A DNA stretch of 7,365 nt, taken from Synechococcales cyanobacterium PMM_0073. Its GTDB lineage: Bacteria; Cyanobacteriota; Cyanobacteriia; Elainellales; Elainellaceae. Of the stretch, positions 6,029 to 7,365 are shown piece after piece; position 1 is the first letter of the stretch, and each line of letters begins with the position of its first letter. Location: assembly GCA_949127695.1 (NCBI GenBank), contig CASBQH010000074.1:1-7365 (forward strand). Reading direction: 5' to 3'. The translations under genes were made by a program, and so were the position numbers. The notes beneath the pieces are model-generated. The model was not told the DNA's origin and ran no database searches. It saw only the letters and a program-made list of their open reading frames with translations.

Positions 6029-6050
6029 ATCAACCCGAAAGATTAACCCG
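6029..6050. repeat. Imperfect 9-bp direct repeat upstream of the kinase
   Basis: ATCAACCCG (6029-6037) and ATTAACCCG (6042-6050) match at eight of nine positions with a 13-bp period. They lie 30-51 bp before the kinase start and may be a regulator site. No transcription factor is identified. Confidence 0.4.
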
Positions 6051-6092
6051 ATAATTCAGGCTAGCTTAGCTAGATTATGCCTGAATTATGCC
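6051..6092. repeat. Perfect inverted repeat interlocked with direct repeats
   Basis: ATAATTCAGGC (6051-6061) and GCCTGAATTAT (6079-6089) are perfect 11-bp inverted arms. Inside them CTAGC-TTA-GCTAG (6061-6073) forms a second dyad. Overlapping this, ATTATGCC occurs at 6074-6081 and 6085-6092, an 8-bp direct repeat with a 3-bp spacer. On the minus strand each copy reads GGCATAAT and includes CATAAT, a near match to a -10 box. The element begins 5 bp after the ligase stop. No T-run follows on the minus strand, so it is not a classical terminator; it may be a regulator site, promoter or attenuating hairpin for the kinase gene. Confidence 0.75.
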
Positions 6093-6097
6093 GACAG

Positions 6098-7365
6098 CTA
6101 TGGCTGCTCTTGCCCAAATTTGGCCAGAGTTTCGAGGTTGTCAATTTCACTGACCGGCTTATCGTGACGAATCCGGAGAATCTGGGGCTGCTCTAACCAA
6201 TAGCCACTCCTATGGCGACTAGAGGGGCAGAGTCGCGCAAACGCCACCTCTAACACAATCTGCGGCTCGACTAGGCAGACCCGACCTTCAGCAAATTCTT
6301 CTAATATATGCTGCTCAAACCAGGCTGGCAGGTCGGCCAGCGGCGCAGCAGCCAAATCTGCCGGGACGCGGCCAATCGGCAGCAGCGTGGGGTCACTGGC
6401 GCTAGTCCGCACCGCCACCGACAGGCTGGCCAGCGACTCTGGCTGGTCTGAGCTGAGCGACTCTGGCGCGCGCTCAACGGCAGTCACAACCAGATCCAGG
6501 GTAGCTGCGATCTGCTTTAGCTTCAGCCAGTCTTGGCTGTGGCGACCGGGGCGATAGAGCGACTGTAGGGCTTTTACCATCAGCCCTTCCTGGCTAGAGC
6601 GACTCCGCAGGCGGGCGGTGAGCCGTTCTAGATCGCCCGCCAGATCAGCTGCCGCCAGCTGCACCTTAGATGACTCCATCACCAGCGACTCTAGGGCGGC
6701 TCGTCGCTGCTGATAGGGTCGATTGAGCAGCACCCTGCCGTCTATGTAAAGCAGGTCATAGACAATAAAGGCGACCGATACAGCCGCCATTGCCGCCGCT
6801 GAATCAGGGCGGTCGAGCCGGGGCTGTAGACTGGTCAGCGGCAGGAGCTGATCGGCTTGATAGGCGACAATTTCGCCGTCTAAAATCAGCCCTGCCGATT
6901 CACCGCTGACCAAGGCTCGCGGTTCTAGGGCGGCCAGCGGGGCGATTAGATCGGGGAACTGGGGCGTAATTTCCACCAGGCTGCGCGAAAACAGCGCAAC
7001 GCGAATTCCGGCCACAACGGTCTCTTCTTGCAGATCAATCGACCGATCCGCAGGTGCAACATGAGCCTGGACGCGCAGCCCATCGTACTTAGGCTCAATC
7101 GCAAAGCCATCGGTCCAGCTTTGAATCACGGTCAGCGGCTCGGCAACCGCATCTGCCAGCATAAACTTGAGGGGCGAGAACAGCTGCATCCGCGCCTGCT
7201 CTAGCTGCCCATGTCTGGCTAAGATTGCCGTTTTGCCCAGATCGCCCAGCAGCATATGCACCCACTGAATTTGCGCCAGCGAGCATTCAACGCTTTGAGC
7301 CACAGCTGCCTCCACAGCCTGCTCCGCCAGATCGACCTGAAGATTGCCCAGCAGCAGCTTGGTTA
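6098..7365 (-). CDS. ATP-dependent DNA ligase, N-terminus beyond the right edge
   Basis: The frame stays open to the right edge, so the true start is outside the window. A GTG at 7315 is an internal codon, because the upstream codons (reading KLLLGNLQVDLAEQA) continue the N-terminal ligase domain. Numbering from that GTG, the nucleotidyltransferase motifs are: KYDGLR with the AMP-accepting Lys76; LFSRSL (108-113); LDGE (145-148); FIVYDLLY (183-190); EGLMVK (243-248); and DWLKLK (262-267). An OB-fold domain follows (about 270-395), ending in ILRIRHDK (379-386), the motif VI region. It seals DNA nicks through a lysine-AMP intermediate. Bacteria already have the essential NAD+-dependent LigA, so this is an accessory repair enzyme, closest in style to LigB-type or archaeal-type ligases with an N-terminal DNA-binding domain. 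No Ku, polymerase or primase domain is visible. It reads toward the kinase gene, with a 98-bp gap. Confidence 0.93.
   Translation of the reverse strand, partial: TKLLLGNLQVDLAEQAVEAAVAQSVECSLAQIQWVHMLLGDLGKTAILARHGQLEQARMQLFSPLKFMLADAVAEPLTVIQSWTDGFAIEPKYDGLRVQAHVAPADRSIDLQEETVVAGIRVALFSRSLVEITPQFPDLIAPLAALEPRALVSGESAGLILDGEIVAYQADQLLPLTSLQPRLDRPDSAAAMAAVSVAFIVYDLLYIDGRVLLNRPYQQRRAALESLVMESSKVQLAAADLAGDLERLTARLRSRSSQEGLMVKALQSLYRPGRHSQDWLKLKQIAATLDLVVTAVERAPESLSSDQPESLASLSVAVRTSASDPTLLPIGRVPADLAAAPLADLPAWFEQHILEEFAEGRVCLVEPQIVLEVAFARLCPSSRHRSGYWLEQPQILRIRHDKPVSEIDNLETLAKFGQEQP

Noticed and set aside
1..7365. HIP1 palindrome (GCGATCGC), common in many cyanobacteria
   Set aside because: I scanned for it and saw no exact copy. 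HIP1 abundance differs between lineages, so its absence from 7 kb neither supports nor excludes a cyanobacterium.

Overview
This window comes from a cyanobacterial chromosome with moderate GC. The evidence is an NblB-type HEAT-repeat phycobilisome degradation protein, a PEP-CTERM secreted protein, a small DUF4332-like helix-hairpin-helix protein and a CBS-PAS-PAS hybrid histidine kinase of cyanobacterial style. I saw no tRNA, rRNA, CRISPR array, insertion sequence or phage gene. No species can be named from the sequence alone.

Layout. At the left edge (1-244, minus) is the 5' part of a DUF4332-like gene that runs out of the window. It diverges across a 119-bp spacer from a plus-strand pair: a two-CBS-domain protein (364-873) and an nblB-like gene (926-1612), 52 bp apart. 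A 311-bp gap (1613-1923) with a structured putative leader precedes a PEP-CTERM exosortase-substrate gene (1924-2625). A strong hairpin terminator (2707-2738) serves that gene and the convergent minus-strand gene. The rest of the window is minus strand, read right to left: an ATP-dependent DNA ligase whose N-terminus lies beyond the right edge (6098-7365), a large soluble hybrid sensor kinase (3384-5999) and a small exported or membrane protein of unknown function (2759-3169).

How the genes may work together. The left half pairs a probable adenylate-sensing CBS protein with a factor that dismantles phycobilisomes under starvation, which fits acclimation to energy or nutrient status. The kinase also begins with CBS domains, and both proteins share the motif GILTRGD, so the window holds two proteins of similar sensing type. 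The ligase is accessory to the essential NAD+-dependent enzyme and has no visible NHEJ partner here. These functional links are inference.

The least ordinary parts are non-coding. The 98-bp spacer between ligase and kinase holds a perfect 11-bp inverted repeat interlocked with 8-bp direct repeats at an 11-bp period, plus a second direct-repeat pair and a small hairpin beside the kinase start. The spacer after the kinase holds seven copies of CCAGA or its complement TCTGG in about 93 bp, arranged as successive dyads. I found no convincing wholly new multi-gene system.
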